Below are positions 24,034-32,916 of a stretch of 64,000 nt of DNA, piece by piece. Within the stretch, counting starts at the first letter, position 1. Every line of letters begins with the position of its first letter. The notes beneath the pieces were generated by a model that made no database searches, was not told where the DNA came from, and was given only the letters and a program-made list of their open reading frames with translations. Source of the stretch: Candidatus Fermentithermobacillus carboniphilus (GTDB lineage Bacteria; Bacillota; Sulfobacillia; Fermentithermobacillales; Fermentithermobacillaceae). The DNA lies in NCBI GenBank assembly GCA_018208355.1, contig CP062796.1, positions 809,217-873,216 on the forward strand, read 5' to 3'. A program made the position numbers and the translations under genes.

Positions 24034-25710
24034 CTAGAACCGATCAACCAAACGAACATCGGATTCGACATAGACATCTACCAGGGTAGGTTTGTTGAGG
24101 GATACGGCCTTTCTGAGGGTAGGCAGAATCTCCTCCGGCTCGGTTACCTTGAAAGAAGTTAGCCCGAAACCTTCAGCTATCTTCGCGTAGTCCGGTCCAG
24201 ATATATCTGTTCCGGGGAACGTATCGGTTTCAACTGCTCGGCCCTTAACACGCAGGATACCCTCTTTTACAGCGGCATATATGTCGTTGTGGGCTACGAC
24301 GTAAGTCACCGCCAGGTTCATCTTGGCGGCCGTAGCCAGAGCCTGGATTCCGAATTGCAGACAACCGTCGCCGAGCAGCGCGACAACTTTCCGTTCGGGC
24401 CACGCTATCTTGACTCCCAAGGCTGCTCCCGTCCCCCACCCAAGGCATCCGCCGGAGGTTGCAAACCATGCTTTCGGGTTCGTTCGCGGCAAGTAGTTCA
24501 CCAGAATGCTCCCCGTAGTCACTCCCTCGTTTACCACGGTTGTCTCGTCATCCATTATGTCGCATATCCCGAAAACCAAAAGTTCCCGTTGGATGGGCTT
24601 GCCGCCCCTGACAGATTTCCGGCCATTGTCCCATTTGGCCTTCAGGGAAGCATTGAGTTCTGAAGCACGGCTAAGCTGCTTCTGTCTCCAGGCCTCGTCT
24701 ACACCTATTGCTTTCACTGCCTGCACTAGATCCCTAAGTCCCGACTTGCAGTCACAGACCAACCCTACGCTCACGGGATAGAGCTTGGCAACCTCAAACG
24801 GATCAGAATGCATATGAATGAGTTTGGCAGTTTCAGGAATGACAGGCCCCGTAGGAACCGAGAATTCGGTGAAGAGCCTCATTCCAACGACTAGTATTAC
24901 GTCAGCCTTTTTGATGACATCTGCGAAGGCATTGAAGGGGCCAACGTACTGGGGGTGGTTCGTGGGGAAGCTTGCGAAATCGACTCGGCTGTCCTCAGCG
25001 ACCGGGACGCCGGTCAGTTCGGCAAGTTCAATAATCTCATTCCAACCACCCTCCTTGGTCACATTGCTACCCGTTACTATCACCGGGCGTTCTGCCTCTA
25101 GGAGCATCCTGGCGGCCTTCTCAATCTCTTTCGGGCACGCGCGTACCGCCGAAGGCAGCCTGAAGCCATCTGCCTCCGCAATTTCGATCTCAGCTTTACC
25201 AGATTGCATATCTTCGGGTATTGCCAAGAAGGTTGGCCCCGTGGGATAAGTCGTGGCAATTTTCAACGCTCGGGAGAGATTTTCCGACATAGCATCGGGT
25301 CTCAGAACAGTCCAATCCCATTTCGTATACTGCTTCACAGATTCCTGTATGTCGTGAGAAGTCGTGAAAGCGGTGCGGCCCTGGATCTTGGTATGCTTGA
25401 TTCCCGCTGTGATGACGAGGGGAATGTCGTTGACCTTAGCGTTGTGAATCTGCCCGATACCGTTAGCCAAACCCACGTTGGTATGAAGACTTACGACACC
25501 AGGTTTACCAGAGGCTCTTGAGTACCCGTCCGCCATAGATACCGCCACCGATTCATGGGTGGTCAGTATATACTTTATGTCCTTGTAATCGACCCATGTA
25601 TCGAGGAGCTTAGCCTCGGTTGTACCGGGAACCCCAAACACGTACTCCGTGCCCCAAGACCTCAGCGTCTCCAAAAACGCCTGTGCTCCCGTCATTTCTC
25701 GTTTGGCCAT
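24034..25710 (-). CDS. Thiamine pyrophosphate-dependent enzyme, acetolactate synthase/2-oxoacid decarboxylase-like (copy 2)
   Basis: 558 residues from ATG 25710, after AAAGGGGTTGAATAGA. It keeps the catalytic Glu (TTHESVAVSMADGYSR) and the TPP motif VALLGDGCLQFGIQAL, ending VVAHND where copy 1 has VVANNR. It shares long identical blocks with copy 1, such as SLHTNVGLANG and QGRTAFTTSHDIQESVKQYT. Its operon has only the DASS partner and no aldehyde oxidoreductase. The two copies may use related substrates or serve under different conditions. The product aldehyde of both may feed the single oxidoreductase (inference). Confidence 0.85.
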   Translation of the reverse strand: MAKREMTGAQAFLETLRSWGTEYVFGVPGTTEAKLLDTWVDYKDIKYILTTHESVAVSMADGYSRASGKPGVVSLHTNVGLANGIGQIHNAKVNDIPLVITAGIKHTKIQGRTAFTTSHDIQESVKQYTKWDWTVLRPDAMSENLSRALKIATTYPTGPTFLAIPEDMQSGKAEIEIAEADGFRLPSAVRACPKEIEKAARMLLEAERPVIVTGSNVTKEGGWNEIIELAELTGVPVAEDSRVDFASFPTNHPQYVGPFNAFADVIKKADVILVVGMRLFTEFSVPTGPVIPETAKLIHMHSDPFEVAKLYPVSVGLVCDCKSGLRDLVQAVKAIGVDEAWRQKQLSRASELNASLKAKWDNGRKSVRGGKPIQRELLVFGICDIMDDETTVVNEGVTTGSILVNYLPRTNPKAWFATSGGCLGWGTGAALGVKIAWPERKVVALLGDGCLQFGIQALATAAKMNLAVTYVVAHNDIYAAVKEGILRVKGRAVETDTFPGTDISGPDYAKIAEGFGLTSFKVTEPEEILPTLRKAVSLNKPTLVDVYVESDVRLVDRF

Positions 25711-25733
25711 TCTATTCAACCCCTTTCTAGTTT

Positions 25734-27149
25734 TTATTTGATGTAACCAAGAAACTTCCAATAAGGCACACTCAACACCGCGCCGATTAGTCCAGCAATC
25801 ATATAGACGTGGTCCAGTTTGCGGGCTTGTTCATGAGTGAAGCCGTTCCCCTGGGTAGACGAGTACAGCGACAAGTACATCACGTTTAGGTACGGTAAGG
25901 TCCAGATGTTGCTCAATCCGCACGTGAGCAGCGCGAACAAGAACGGGCTGATGCCGGCGTTCTGAGCAACTGGCCCGAGTATGAGGATGAGAAGGATACC
26001 CACTGTGATCATGCTCACAAAGATGAACCTGCCGATAAACATGAGGATGACTGCTAGCGCGATAAATGCCAGCGGGTTGGCGGCAATGCCGCTCAAAGAA
26101 GGCCCGATGGATTTCAGAACCCAGGAATCAAGCTTGAAGTACGTCATTACCGAGCCGATCGCTTGAATTACCGCGATATAGACGAGAAGCACCCAGTTGA
26201 CTCCATTTTGGAATCCTTCACGGTCAACGATGTTGAGCAGGAGAAGTACAGTAGCGCCACCCAATGCCACCCAAGCCGGGTCAATCTTGTGGATATTCCC
26301 GGTCATCCAGAGCAAAAGGGCCAGCAGCAACACGATTCCAGTATACTTCTCTTGCTTGGACATAGGTCCAAGCTTGTTTAGCTGAGCCCGTATCCCTTCT
26401 ACAGAAACATTGACGGTGTCGGTACGATACATCTTCCTGATTGCGAAATAGAACACTAGGCCCATGAAGATCGTCAATGGTATCGCTGCAACCAACCAGT
26501 CAAGCCAGGATATCTGCTGCTTGACCGCTTCAGGGAGAGCGGCAAATATAGCAAGGTTTGGCGCTGACCCGGTCAAAAACGCCATGCAAGCCAAAACTCC
26601 TGCACCACCCCACACACCGAGCGTCAAACCGTTCATACCAGGACTCCTCGGGGCGTAGCCTGACTGCTCGCCAATGCCGATTGCGATGGGACCGAGGACG
26701 GTAAGCCTCGCAATTCCGTTCGGAATAACAGAACCTAAGGCCGTTCCCATGAGCATTAGGCCCAACACCTGAGAACCATATGTCGCCGGCAGGACTGTCA
26801 GCAACCAGAGCGCCAACCTTCGAACAAGGCCGGTATTCTTAAGGGCAGTCGCAAAAACGAGAGCGGACATGAGAAGCCAGTTTGTCGAACTGGCGAAGGC
26901 CCCTAAAGCAAGATTCGGAGGGATTTTTGTCCCGACTATCCACCCCATCGCAAGCAACAACGCCGTCACGTAGTCCGGTAGGACATTTCCTGACCAAAAG
27001 GCAACGGCGCAGGCTAGCATCCCAAGGCTCCACATGGCTCTTGCAGTCAGACCTTCCGGTGGCGGAGTAAACCCCAGCGCAAGAAGACAGATAAGACCGA
27101 TACATGCCCAGACAATCTTAGACTTACTTCGCTTTTTCTCGGCGCTCAA
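25734..27149 (-). CDS. DASS/SLC13-type anion (carboxylate) symporter, copy 2, intact
   Basis: 471 residues from TTG 27149, which follows GGGAGGGAACAAGG; earlier in-frame ATGs lack a ribosome binding site. About 11-12 membrane segments are visible. Family-like motifs are SSTNWLLMSALVFATAL, SVIPNGIARLTVLGPIAIG and ILGPVAQNAGISPFLFAL. It is the intact counterpart of the broken gene at 20241-21669 and is 24 bases ahead of TPP enzyme copy 2. It likely imports the 2-oxoacid or dicarboxylate that the TPP enzyme uses. The exact anion cannot be read from sequence. Confidence 0.88.
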   Translation of the reverse strand: MSAEKKRSKSKIVWACIGLICLLALGFTPPPEGLTARAMWSLGMLACAVAFWSGNVLPDYVTALLLAMGWIVGTKIPPNLALGAFASSTNWLLMSALVFATALKNTGLVRRLALWLLTVLPATYGSQVLGLMLMGTALGSVIPNGIARLTVLGPIAIGIGEQSGYAPRSPGMNGLTLGVWGGAGVLACMAFLTGSAPNLAIFAALPEAVKQQISWLDWLVAAIPLTIFMGLVFYFAIRKMYRTDTVNVSVEGIRAQLNKLGPMSKQEKYTGIVLLLALLLWMTGNIHKIDPAWVALGGATVLLLLNIVDREGFQNGVNWVLLVYIAVIQAIGSVMTYFKLDSWVLKSIGPSLSGIAANPLAFIALAVILMFIGRFIFVSMITVGILLILILGPVAQNAGISPFLFALLTCGLSNIWTLPYLNVMYLSLYSSTQGNGFTHEQARKLDHVYMIAGLIGAVLSVPYWKFLGYIK

Positions 27150-27342
27150 CCTTGTTCCCTCCCTTTTTGCCATCCGCAGAATTGGAGCCAAACATGCCGT
27201 CTAGTACTACTCCGTTATGTGTGTTGCCAGAAAAGAATCTCCGGGGAAAAATGTTTAGACATTCCGAAAGCAGACCGATACCATGGCAAGATGATATGCC
27301 TGTGTCCGTTCGTCTCACTAGCTATTCGATCAGGCAGATATT

Positions 27343-27410
27343 AATCCTATTTTGGCAAAATATGAACAAATTAAGTAATTAATCGAAAGATTGTGAAGAA
27401 TAGAATTATC
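27343..27410 (-). promoter_or_regulatory. 68-bp conserved element, copy 2, upstream of the DASS2-TPP2 operon
   Basis: Partner of 23871-23938 (56 of 68 identical, no gaps). It lies in the divergent region between DASS2 (minus) and the GAF-HTH regulator (plus), the expected place for that regulator's binding site. On the minus strand TTCGAT and CATATT occupy the same positions as TTCAAT and CATAAT in copy 1. Confidence 0.7.
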
Positions 27411-27582
27411 CATTCAGCAAAATGTGAGGATGCTGCACTTAAGACATGGGGTAATGTTATGAAATTAGTAAATCGATGGTCTGGGGAGAGGAGTTCAACG
27501 CCCCAGTAGATAATACTATACTAACATTGACTGAGAGGCTGACTAAGCAAAACCGGTCTGTGCCTGACTGGGGGGAGGTTGA

Positions 27583-28413
27583 ATGTCATACTACCAGTCT
27601 GTCGGTGATGACTACGGTTTGCTTATTGCGGGTAGCATAGTCTTGTCTGAACCGAAGCCTCTTCAAACCGTCATGACTCAAGCGACAAAGTCGGTGATGG
27701 AGATTCTTAACTGTTCTGCTGGCAAATTATGGCTGTTTGCCGGACAGAATCTGCACCTGGTATCTTTAGTGAATATCAGTCCGCAAGTAGTAGATGGTTT
27801 TGTGCTCAAGCCAGGAGAAGGACTGACGGGGTTATGCTTCCAATATGGCTCTCCCGTTACTTCCGTGGACCTGTTATCTGATAAAAGGGTAGCCCGACCT
27901 GATATTGCGCGCCAAGAAAATATTAAGGGATTTGCCGCAGTCCCACTAAAACTATGTTCTCGGACAATCGGAGTACTCAGCGTCCTTGACCACCACCGGC
28001 GTGCCTTTACCCCAAAGGAAATAGAAACTCTCAGGTTTTATGCTACGAGAGTCGCATTGGCGCTACACCACTGCACTTTCTTCCCAGAGATGTCTTCTCA
28101 ATGGCTCGGCCAGTTTCGACAAGATAATTCCCGTGACATAACACCTCCAACTCAACCTATTATGTCCGACAACCGCGATAAGCTATCTGATGAGGCGTTG
28201 CCAAAAGGCATCAACGCTGCAACCCTACAAGTGATTTACGGAGCGCTACGGAACGCTCGAAGGAAACTAACCTGTCAAGAGATCTCTCGTGAAACGAATC
28301 TTTCACTCATAACAGTCAGGAAGTACCTGTCTTATCTTGAGAGGGCATCATGTGTCAAGAAGGATGTCTCATATGGCAGCATAGGTCGCCCCAGGTACTA
28401 TTACAGCTTATGA
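27583..28413 (+). CDS. GAF-domain transcriptional regulator with CitB/DcuR-type HTH
   Basis: 276 residues after GGGGGGAGGTTGA. Residues about 25-165 form a GAF sensor (MEILNCSAGKLWLF, PGEGLTGLCFQYGSPV, NIKGFAAVPLKLCSRTIGVL). A linker follows, then a winged helix at about 215-275 (LTCQEISRETNLSLITVRKY, ending in SYGSIGRPRYYYSL). This HTH type is found in response regulators of C4-dicarboxylate and citrate uptake, but the receiver domain is replaced by GAF, so it probably senses a small molecule directly. Position next to the DASS2-TPP2 operon and the repeated 68-bp element point to control of both operons (inference). Confidence 0.8.
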   Translation: MSYYQSVGDDYGLLIAGSIVLSEPKPLQTVMTQATKSVMEILNCSAGKLWLFAGQNLHLVSLVNISPQVVDGFVLKPGEGLTGLCFQYGSPVTSVDLLSDKRVARPDIARQENIKGFAAVPLKLCSRTIGVLSVLDHHRRAFTPKEIETLRFYATRVALALHHCTFFPEMSSQWLGQFRQDNSRDITPPTQPIMSDNRDKLSDEALPKGINAATLQVIYGALRNARRKLTCQEISRETNLSLITVRKYLSYLERASCVKKDVSYGSIGRPRYYYSL

Positions 28414-28572
28414 ACTCTGGAGCTTCCAACAGCCATGGGAAAGGTAATCCCGTCGGCACGTACGAGCATCACTCTGACATACTCAAGGACAAGCCAAGGC
28501 AAACCATGAGTCGGACGCCTGAGTCCACGCCCTCATGTTACCATACCTACTTCTGTTCAAAGGCACGTTCTC

Positions 28573-30147
28573 TCACATCTTTCCTGAGCGAAGAATGGAG
28601 ATCAAGAGCCAGACTCCCATGGCTGCAGCCCCGACATACCCAATCACTCCAATCATCGGCAGCCCCCACACAGCGGGACCAACCCGCGCATTGATCAGGA
28701 TCGAAGAACCAATAAGAAGGGCAGAAAGAATCATACCAAAGACAAGCCTGTTGACCATCCGGTTCATGGCAGCAACGCTTCTATCAAGACCGCTATGCTC
28801 CAAAATAACCTTATTTCTCCCCGTGAGGATGCGGTCTATGACCTCTGGCAATCGAAGCAAGAGCTTTGCAGTTGCTCGAGAAGACCTTGCTAACGCCTCC
28901 AACTGCTCCCGAACCATGGCAGCAGCATCCTTATTTCCTATGAGAAAAGTCCTGGCATAAGGTACCGCCAATTCCATGACATTGACAGCAGGTGCCACTC
29001 GGGCCACCACCCCCTGCAGGGTAACAATGCCCCTAAGAAGCATCGTAAGGTCTTTCGGAATTGTCAGGTTGTTGGCCCTGCAAGCTTGGAACACCTGATT
29101 AGCCAGGACAGGAATATCTATTTCGGATACTGATACGTCGGCGTACTCATAGTAGATTCGTTCGATGTCCATCCTGAGGTTATCCCGGTTAACCTCCCCT
29201 CTGGGTACGCCTATTCGGACAGCTGCCCTTGTCATAGCAGAAATATCGCCTTCGACCAGACCAGAAAGAAAGAGCCTGAGATTCTGCCGCAGTTTATCGT
29301 CGAGCGTTCCCATCATTCCGAAATCTAAGTACACGATTTTCCTCTCACGGATGATTATGTTGCCCGGGTGAGGGTCGGCGTGGAAAAAGCCATCCTCGAA
29401 TATCTGTTTGAGATAGTTAGTGGCCAACTTAACGCCGATGTCCTCAAGGTCGTAGTTTTCTGCCGTCAGAGCGTCTAGATCGGTTATTTTAATCCCGTCC
29501 ACGTGCTCTATAACTAGAACGTCCTCTCTAGTAAACTCCGAAAACAGTCGTGGCACGGAGATGAACCTGACGTTTTCATTGTTCCTCCGGAACTTTTCAA
29601 CATTGCTGGCCTCGTACCTGAAATCAAGTTCCTTTTCGGTAGTTTGATATATCTCGTCGATAACTTCCAGCGGTATAAGTACGCGGAAAGACCCTGCCAC
29701 ATTAGCCACTGTAGCCACTTTCTTGAGGATACGCAGGTCCTCGAGCATTGTCTCCCTGACTCCAGGACGACGGACTTTCACAACGACAGGCGTCCCATCT
29801 CTCAGTTTGGCGCTGTGCACCTGGGCTATGGATCCGGAAGCCAGCGGCGAAGGGTTAAACTCCGAAAACAGGTCTTCTAGCGTTCTACCGATGGATGATT
29901 CTACTGTGGAGCGGATAATCTCGAATTTCTCGGGCCTCACCCTATCCTGGAGCTTTTGGAGCTCGCTTAAGTATTCACTGGGAAGTATATCAGGCCGGCC
30001 GGACAACATCTGACCGACCTTTACAAACGTAGGTCCCAGTTCCTCAAAAGCCAGCCTTAGATGGACAGGATCCGCAAACCCACTGGCTAGACCATGCCGA
30101 ATCAATACCGATACTATCTTCCTGAAGCGGGCTGTCTCACTAGTCAT
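28573..30147 (-). CDS. AarF/UbiB/ABC1-family atypical kinase-like protein
   Basis: 524 residues. The family KxGQ motif (FVKVGQMLSGRPDILP) is followed by the Ala-rich loop ASGSIAQVHSAKL, the ATP Lys in VVVKVRRPG, the catalytic-loop-like FFHADPHPGNIII and the metal motif LDFGMMG. Two membrane helices close the protein (about 465-520). Relatives act in quinone or other isoprenoid lipid metabolism, as ATPases more than protein kinases. A gene for a small coiled-coil protein sits directly upstream with a 17-base gap; this pair recurs in Clostridia. Confidence 0.9.
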   Translation of the reverse strand: MTSETARFRKIVSVLIRHGLASGFADPVHLRLAFEELGPTFVKVGQMLSGRPDILPSEYLSELQKLQDRVRPEKFEIIRSTVESSIGRTLEDLFSEFNPSPLASGSIAQVHSAKLRDGTPVVVKVRRPGVRETMLEDLRILKKVATVANVAGSFRVLIPLEVIDEIYQTTEKELDFRYEASNVEKFRRNNENVRFISVPRLFSEFTREDVLVIEHVDGIKITDLDALTAENYDLEDIGVKLATNYLKQIFEDGFFHADPHPGNIIIRERKIVYLDFGMMGTLDDKLRQNLRLFLSGLVEGDISAMTRAAVRIGVPRGEVNRDNLRMDIERIYYEYADVSVSEIDIPVLANQVFQACRANNLTIPKDLTMLLRGIVTLQGVVARVAPAVNVMELAVPYARTFLIGNKDAAAMVREQLEALARSSRATAKLLLRLPEVIDRILTGRNKVILEHSGLDRSVAAMNRMVNRLVFGMILSALLIGSSILINARVGPAVWGLPMIGVIGYVGAAAMGVWLLISILRSGKM

Positions 30148-30164
30148 AAGCGCTGGCGATCTTT

Positions 30165-30473
30165 TCAGGTTTTCTGTTCCACAAGCTGGGAGATTTTCTC
30201 GCCCAGAGCCTCGAGGTCTGCCTTGGTTGCAAGATTCATCTCTGCCAGGATCTCCTTGAGCTGCCGGGCCGTAAGGGGGGCATCGTCGTCCTTCCGCCTC
30301 TCATCAGCAGGAGTTTTCATTTTCTTCTTCAGTTCCTCATTAAGTTCCTTAGCTTCAGAAATCGTAAGCTCCCCCTTGCGGACCAACTCATCTAGAGTTT
30401 CCACTGCTTTTTCATATGTAACAGCAAGAGAACCGATGGTGGCCAGCAATATGTTCCTGACGTTCAGATCCAT
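30165..30473 (-). CDS. Small phasin-like coiled-coil protein paired with the AarF-like gene
   Basis: 102 residues, mostly amphipathic helix: LLATIGSLAVTYEKAVETLD, LVRKGELTISEAKELNEELK, and a C-terminal helix LKEILAEMNLATKADLEALG. The first half resembles PhaF/phasin-type granule-associated proteins and the second a short coiled coil. No polyhydroxyalkanoate genes are seen, so a granule role is not supported. It probably partners the AarF-like protein. Confidence 0.75.
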   Translation of the reverse strand: MDLNVRNILLATIGSLAVTYEKAVETLDELVRKGELTISEAKELNEELKKKMKTPADERRKDDDAPLTARQLKEILAEMNLATKADLEALGEKISQLVEQKT

Positions 30474-30745
30474 AAAAGGTCATCCCCCGTAATAGGAATT
30501 ACTTCGTATTTCAACCTCTCATGCAAAGATCATATCCCTGCCGCAGGGGTTTGTCACATCACCTCGGCCAGATTTGATCCGAGCCCTCGCTATCTCCTCT
30601 CCTGCGGACCTCTGCAAAAGCCACAAATGCGCTTGCCCCGCCCAATTCTCGACCGTCCCGCTACTGGGCACCCTGTTCGTGCTTGTCCAAGGCTCTCGTC
30701 GCCTTCGATAGCCAAGAAGTCACAAGGCGCGTGAAATCTTTTGCA

Positions 30746-30769
30746 ACAGGCAGCCGGCCGGTTGCCTGT
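30746..30769 (-). terminator. Stem-loop after the gas vesicle cluster
   Basis: Ten base pairs (one G-U) form between 30746-30755 and 30760-30769 with a GGCC loop. On the minus strand TGCAAAAGATTT follows. It is placed right after gvpO and before the coiled-coil/AarF operon. Confidence 0.5.
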
Positions 30770-30781
30770 CTCTATGCTTCA

Positions 30782-31039
30782 TCACGCTTCGTCAGAAGTC
30801 TCTCCTCTCTTCCGGAGCATCTTGCGCTCAATTCGGATAAGTTCCCCACTGTCACTCATATGGACCTCATATAATCCCAGGATATCCATGGTATCTGGGA
30901 TAGCCCTCCGCTGCAGGGCTTCTAAAGTCACAATCCATCCATGCTGATCGTGGACAACTCCAGCAACCGAATCCACAGGCAGTTTAGTCAGCTCACCGAA
31001 CGTCGTTACCGCTCTCCTCACCGCATCTTCGAATGTCAC
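30782..31039 (-). CDS. gvpO: Gas vesicle protein GvpO
   Basis: 85 residues with the GvpO pattern: VRRAVTTFGELTKLPVDSVA, then GWIVTLEALQRRAIPDTMDI, then LGLYEVHMSDSGELI. In haloarchaea GvpO affects vesicle yield and gvp expression and interacts with the assembly proteins. It is the last gene of the cluster. The C-terminus (ERKMLRKRGETSDEA) differs from the usual YxRxRRY-like end, so it is a divergent member. Confidence 0.8.
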   Translation of the reverse strand: MTFEDAVRRAVTTFGELTKLPVDSVAGVVHDQHGWIVTLEALQRRAIPDTMDILGLYEVHMSDSGELIRIERKMLRKRGETSDEA

Positions 31040-31087
31040 TTTGTCATATCCCCCTTGCAGCCTGAATCGTAGTTACAACACTGGAAG

Positions 31088-31384
31088 TCAAAGAGAAACC
31101 AGTTTGTCAGGCAACATGTTCTCACCGGAAGTAAGGCCAAAAACGTCTGCACTTCGTAACCGGGCTTCTCTCTTCGCAGCAAGTCTCTGTGCCTCATCCC
31201 AGTCTTTCCACATCCCGAACCGGAGCATCGTCTCTATACCTGCAAGCACGGCCCGAAGATTCACGCCGAGAAGAGGGATCCCGGCTACGTGTATAATGAT
31301 ATCAGCGTGGAGCACCAACCCCCTGTCGAGGATCCGTTCCAGGAGGTCCACCAGCGTGGCCTGGGTGTTCTTCGTTGGCCGCAT
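31088..31384 (-). CDS. GvpA-family minor structural protein (GvpJ/GvpM/GvpS type)
   Basis: 98 residues. The conserved helix-strand-strand-helix core of GvpA is visible (TLVDLLERILDRGLVLHADI, IIHVAGIPLLGVNLRAVLAG, IETMLRFG). IPLLGVNLR in place of GvpA's LELLAIEAR marks it as the J/M/S type, which is thought to help nucleate the conical tips. A 35-residue C-terminal extension is rich in Arg and Ala (EAQRLAAKREARLRSADVFG). The start lies 8 bases after the stop of the GvpF/L gene. Confidence 0.85.
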   Translation of the reverse strand: MRPTKNTQATLVDLLERILDRGLVLHADIIIHVAGIPLLGVNLRAVLAGIETMLRFGMWKDWDEAQRLAAKREARLRSADVFGLTSGENMLPDKLVSL

Positions 31385-31391
31385 TTAGGTC

Positions 31392-32180
31392 TCACCTCGG
31401 TGCCGGTGAGGATATTTTGGCAACAAAACTATATGCTGGCCAAGGGCCTGAGAAATGGACTGAGAAACCCGGTATGGAGCCCACGGTTTCGAGAACTTCG
31501 CCCAGCGCTTCCACTTGAGTTCTCTTCACAAGACAGGAAAGGTTAAGAAGCAGGACTTTATCGCCGTCTATCTTACCGGCTCTCTCTACGATAACGTCGT
31601 CGGCAAGTTCTTCTATTTTGGCATGTAAAAATTCAAGCTTCTTAGATACGTAATCATCCACCTTGGATTTGATGACCTTTTCTAGCTTCTGCCTGTACAT
31701 GTGAGCCAGTCCGGGGGACTTACCTGCAATCTCCTCTTTCATCCGTCGTATCGTCTCATCTTCTCTCGCGCATATCTCGGCAAGCGCTTTTCGATCGTAA
31801 AAGACTTTAACGGCATATTCGTCTTTGCCTTCGATGGTCTGGAAAACTTCCAGTATCCTGTCGTTGTCTCGGGCAAGCCAGCTTATTAAAGCTTCTTCCG
31901 CACTACGTTCATGATTTAGGGAACCGACAATCGTGTCGAAGCCCATGGGAATCGCCAACCCGAAAAGTTCTACGGCTTTGTCGATCACGTTCTGATGGGT
32001 TTTAACCCATTCTTTCACAACATCTTCCGCAGAGGATTGATACGGCTTCGGCGGACAATCGTGGACAACCGCCGAAATTGTCTGATAGGGTATGGTGTAA
32101 ACGCGGCAGTTGTCGATGCCTATGGGTCCCAGGTCTACGGCGTGAGTCCCACGGACTATGGCGTACACGTATTTAGCCAT
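31392..32180 (-). CDS. Gas vesicle protein GvpF/GvpL (copy 1)
   Basis: 262 residues beginning KYVYAIVRGTHAVDLGPIGI, then VYTIPYQTISAVVHD, the usual start of GvpF/GvpL. The central helical region and the C-terminal beta part (VLLLNLSCLVKRTQVEALGE, then FSVHFSGPWPAYSFV) complete the family. GvpF and GvpL are assembly proteins that bind GvpA and prevent its early aggregation. It overlaps gvpK by 8 bases. The second family member at 33174-33917 is only distantly similar, so one may act as F and the other as L. Confidence 0.88.
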   Translation of the reverse strand: MAKYVYAIVRGTHAVDLGPIGIDNCRVYTIPYQTISAVVHDCPPKPYQSSAEDVVKEWVKTHQNVIDKAVELFGLAIPMGFDTIVGSLNHERSAEEALISWLARDNDRILEVFQTIEGKDEYAVKVFYDRKALAEICAREDETIRRMKEEIAGKSPGLAHMYRQKLEKVIKSKVDDYVSKKLEFLHAKIEELADDVIVERAGKIDGDKVLLLNLSCLVKRTQVEALGEVLETVGSIPGFSVHFSGPWPAYSFVAKISSPAPR

Positions 32181-32490
32181 TTTCCTCTTCTACCCTCCAC
32201 CTGTTGGGATTGACGATTCTGTCAATCACATCGTCCACTATCTCATCCAACCCATCTCTGACTGCTTTAACCGCTTCCTCGATACCCTGTTCCGTTTTTA
32301 TTTCGTTTATGGCTTCATCGAGGTCCATCAAAGCCTTACCGAGTCTCTCGCATTCTTCTTCACTAAGCGTCCCGCTTTCCACCCGCTTTAAGGCTTCGAT
32401 CTCCAATGCGTCCTTAATCACCTCTACCAGGGCAATTGCGAGACCTAAGAGGCCTTGCTTCAAGTTGTCTTCACTGACGTTTAATGTCAA
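32173..32490 (-). CDS. gvpK: Gas vesicle protein GvpK
   Basis: 105 residues with the GvpK core: NLKQGLLGLAIALVEVIKDA, LEIEALKRVESGTLSEEECE, RLGKALMDLDEAINEIKTE. GvpK is needed for vesicle formation in several organisms, probably in the assembly of the GvpA scaffold. It is embedded between GvpA-family and GvpF/L genes and translationally coupled to the latter. Confidence 0.9.
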   Translation of the reverse strand: MTLNVSEDNLKQGLLGLAIALVEVIKDALEIEALKRVESGTLSEEECERLGKALMDLDEAINEIKTEQGIEEAVKAVRDGLDEIVDDVIDRIVNPNRWRVEEENG

Positions 32491-32528
32491 GTAGGTCTCT
32501 CCCCCTGTGGGCCTATTCCCCTACGGGA

Positions 32529-32912
32529 TTACGGTTCGTCTATAATTCGCAAGACCTCAGGTATCGCACCGGTCCTCCTGGCCCTCATGGCTTTGGCGCT
32601 TACCCAACCGCACCAGGGACAGCCCTCATTCAACAGTTCTTCAACGGGCACCCTCTTTTTACATTGAGGACATTCTTCCAAACCCGACATTGCCTCTCTC
32701 CACGCTGCAGTCTGTGTGTTCGTCCCTGTCGGAAACTCAAGTCCATATTTTGCAGCGGTCTCGAAAGACGCTAAAGCAGCACGGATCTTTATGCCCAGAA
32801 GCTCGACTCCCGCGACAGAGATCAAAATATCGGCGTTTATGACCAGACCTTTGTCCAATACCCTGTCGATGACATCAGCCAGAGTAGATTCGGTATCCCG
32901 CACCGCTCGCAT
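32529..32912 (-). CDS. GvpA-family protein fused to a C-terminal zinc ribbon
   Basis: 127 residues from ATG 32912 (GGGGAGGGTTAGCAGA upstream). Residues about 10-60 are a GvpA/GvpJ core (TLADVIDRVLDKGLVINADI, LISVAGVELLGIKIRAALAS). A linker with TQTAAWREAMSGLEECPQC leads to a zinc ribbon, CPQCKKRVPVEELLNEGCPWCGW, and a short basic tail. A metal-binding finger on a vesicle shell or tip protein is unusual; it may sit outside the shell or dock other proteins. It overlaps gvpG's end within the operon. Confidence 0.8.
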   Translation of the reverse strand: MRAVRDTESTLADVIDRVLDKGLVINADILISVAGVELLGIKIRAALASFETAAKYGLEFPTGTNTQTAAWREAMSGLEECPQCKKRVPVEELLNEGCPWCGWVSAKAMRARRTGAIPEVLRIIDEP

Positions 32913-32916
32913 TCTG

